From DASUBV01 sp035763085 (lineage in GTDB: Bacteria > Actinomycetota > Actinomycetes > Streptosporangiales > Streptosporangiaceae), in assembly GCA_035763085.1 (NCBI GenBank), contig DASUBV010000276.1, positions 1-16,232 of the forward strand: a DNA stretch of 16,232 nt. The letters run 5' to 3'. The translations under genes and the position numbers were made by a program. A model generated the notes under the pieces. That model searched no databases, was not told where the DNA came from, and was given only the letters and a program-made list of their open reading frames with translations. Every line of letters begins with the position of its first letter. Within the stretch, counting starts at the first letter, position 1. Below, piece after piece: positions 14,788-16,232 of the stretch.

Positions 14788-16232
14788 CCGGAGCGGCCGG
14801 GGCCGGCCGCGCCGCGCCGGCGGGGCTGCCGACCCGCAGGACGAGCATCGTCACGTCATCGCGCAGCTCGTTCTGGCTGAACTCCAGGACCATGCCCTGC
14901 ATCGCGGCGACGATCTCGGCGGCGGTGCGGCCCGCCTGCCCGGCGAGCGCGACGGACATCTTCTCCTCGAAGTAGGCCATGTCGGGGCTGCGCGCCTCGG
15001 TGACCCCGTCGGTGAACATGTACAGGGTGTCCCCCGCGCCGAGCTCGATCTCCTCGCTGCTCATCTGCGCGTCCGGGAACAGCCCCAGCGCCATCCCGCC
15101 GCCGCGCAGCGCCTGCACCTGTCCGTCGGCGCGCAGGATCAGCTGACCGGGATGCCCGGCGCTGGCCATCCTGACCAGCAGGCGGTCGGCGCGCCACTGC
15201 AGGTAGCCCGCGCACGCGGTGATGAAGCGTGCCTCGGGCTGCTCGCTCTGCAGGACCTCGTTGGCCCGGCTCAGCACGTCAGCCGGATCGGGGTTCCAGT
15301 GCGCGAGCACCCGGATGGCGTGCCGCGCCGCGGCCGTCACCGCAGCGGCCTCCTCGCCCTTGCCGCACACGTCGCCGATGGCGATCCCCCAGCCGTCCGG
15401 GCAGCGGTACACGTCATAGAAGTCGCCGCCGACCTCGATGCCGTCCTCGTCGGTGGCGGCCAGGTAGACGGCGGCGAGCTCGATGCCGGGCAGCTCGGGC
15501 AGCTCGGCCGGCAGCAGGCTGGCCTGCAGCGAGTCGGCGATCTCCGAGCGGCGCCGGAACATCCGGTCGACCCGGATGGCCAGGCCGAGCTGCTGGCCGA
15601 GCTCCTCCACCAGGCCCAGGTCGGCGGCCTGGAACGGCTCCTCGCCCGCGCGGCGGACCAGCGTCAGCACGCCGTAATTGCGCTCCCCGTCGCTCAGCGG
15701 CACGCACAGCACGGACGTCGCCTCCAGCAGCCACAGCAGCGGCACGCCGTCCTTGCTGGTGCCCAGCACGGTCAGGTCAGCGGCCGCCGGGATGTGCACG
15801 GCGGCGCCGGACTGATGCACCTGGCGCGGCAGCGAGGCACGGCGCGGCTGCACGGCCGAGACGCGGCGGGCCAGCCCGGCAGACTCCCGGTCACCCGGCC
15901 CGATGACCACCTGGCGGCGCAGCCGCTGCCGCCGCTCCACGTCGACGATGACCCAGGAGGCCAGCTCGCTGGCCAGCAGCCCGGCGCAGCGGCGCAGTGT
16001 CTGCGCCTCGCTGAAGGTGGCACTGTCCAGCAGCAGCCGGGTCACGGCGGTCGCCAGGTCGAGCCGCTGGGACATCGCCTCCACGACACGCGCAGTCTCG
16101 GTGTCGAGCACGGCCTCGGTATCGAGCGCCGCGGTGCCGTTCCCGGCCGGCCCGGCCGTGCCCGCAGCGCCGGTCCCCGCAGCGGCGCCTGCCGCCTCGC
16201 CGGGCCGCGCCGCGCCGCCGGGCCCGCCGCCG
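14696..16232 (-). CDS. GAF domain plus SpoIIE-type PP2C phosphatase (5' end outside window)
   Basis: Such RsbU/SpoIIE-like phosphatases dephosphorylate anti-anti-sigma proteins and so activate SigB/SigF-type factors. Counting from GTG 16111 (471 residues), a GAF-like sensor region covers about 15-185 and the PP2C domain about 205-427. Metal-binding acidic residues are visible: D230 in VGGDFYD, D247 in IGDVCGKG, D368 in MFTDGVTEA and D418/D419 in LRDDVTML. ASAGHPG is at 317-323. A 44-residue basic Pro/Arg tail follows. GTG 16111 has no good ribosome site, and the frame stays open with coding-like codons to the right edge (ALDTEAVLDTE across the GTG). I therefore treat the gene as partial, its N-terminus lying beyond the window. 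It converges on the sigma operon. Confidence 0.9.
   Translation of the reverse strand, partial: GGGPGGAARPGEAAGAAAGTGAAGTAGPAGNGTAALDTEAVLDTETARVVEAMSQRLDLATAVTRLLLDSATFSEAQTLRRCAGLLASELASWVIVDVERRQRLRRQVVIGPGDRESAGLARRVSAVQPRRASLPRQVHQSGAAVHIPAAADLTVLGTSKDGVPLLWLLEATSVLCVPLSDGERNYGVLTLVRRAGEEPFQAADLGLVEELGQQLGLAIRVDRMFRRRSEIADSLQASLLPAELPELPGIELAAVYLAATDEDGIEVGGDFYDVYRCPDGWGIAIGDVCGKGEEAAAVTAAARHAIRVLAHWNPDPADVLSRANEVLQSEQPEARFITACAGYLQWRADRLLVRMASAGHPGQLILRADGQVQALRGGGMALGLFPDAQMSSEEIELGAGDTLYMFTDGVTEARSPDMAYFEEKMSVALAGQAGRTAAEIVAAMQGMVLEFSQNELRDDVTMLVLRVGSPAGAARPAPAAPAKRPRPGRPGRRSAGLGGSLTRRPGRPWRR

Overview
The window is very GC-rich, with genes ending almost every codon in G or C, and its gene content points to a high-GC Gram-positive actinobacterium. 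The order mraZ-rsmH, with a divergent MoxR / DUF58 / transglutaminase operon, followed by DUF3040, dinB and a nusB-efp-pepP block, is typical of Actinobacteria. Family and genus cannot be fixed from the sequence alone.

Layout. Bases 1-197 hold the 3' end of an unrecognised plus-strand gene. Bases 198-651 have no convincing gene. mraZ and rsmH (minus strand, 652-2236) are the start of the division and cell wall (dcw) cluster, but the usual next genes (ftsL-like, ftsI) are not seen. A 351-bp divergent region (2237-2587) carries an MraZ promoter with four GTGGAG-type boxes at exact 10-bp spacing. It also carries two further boxes in the opposite orientation, facing the plus-strand operon moxR - DUF58 - transglutaminase (2588-7500), which ends in a clear hairpin. 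On the minus strand follow dinB and a small DUF3040 membrane protein (7752-9571), and then ndh - pepP - efp - nusB (9718-13170), read in that order. A hairpin-rich 382-bp divergent region (13171-13552) precedes a SigB/SigF-family sigma factor and a coupled two-helix membrane protein (13553-14787). A GAF-SpoIIE phosphatase (minus strand, open at the right edge) converges on and overlaps them.

How the genes work together. MraZ and RsmH connect regulation of the division cluster to ribosome methylation. The MoxR ATPase, DUF58 protein and membrane transglutaminase form a conserved cell-envelope module. NusB, EF-P and aminopeptidase P serve transcription antitermination, translation of proline stretches and peptide turnover. 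The sigma factor and the SpoIIE-type phosphatase look like two parts of a partner-switching stress response, although no anti-sigma or anti-anti-sigma gene is in the window. A GTTT-N14-GGGCAT promoter upstream of the sigma gene suggests autoregulation.

Most genes are housekeeping. The more unusual material is regulatory: the two-sided MraZ box arrangement, hairpins placed directly after internal operon stop codons, the hairpin cluster at the ndh/sigma junction, a 14-bp tandem repeat between nusB and dinB, and the apparent break of the dcw cluster after rsmH.
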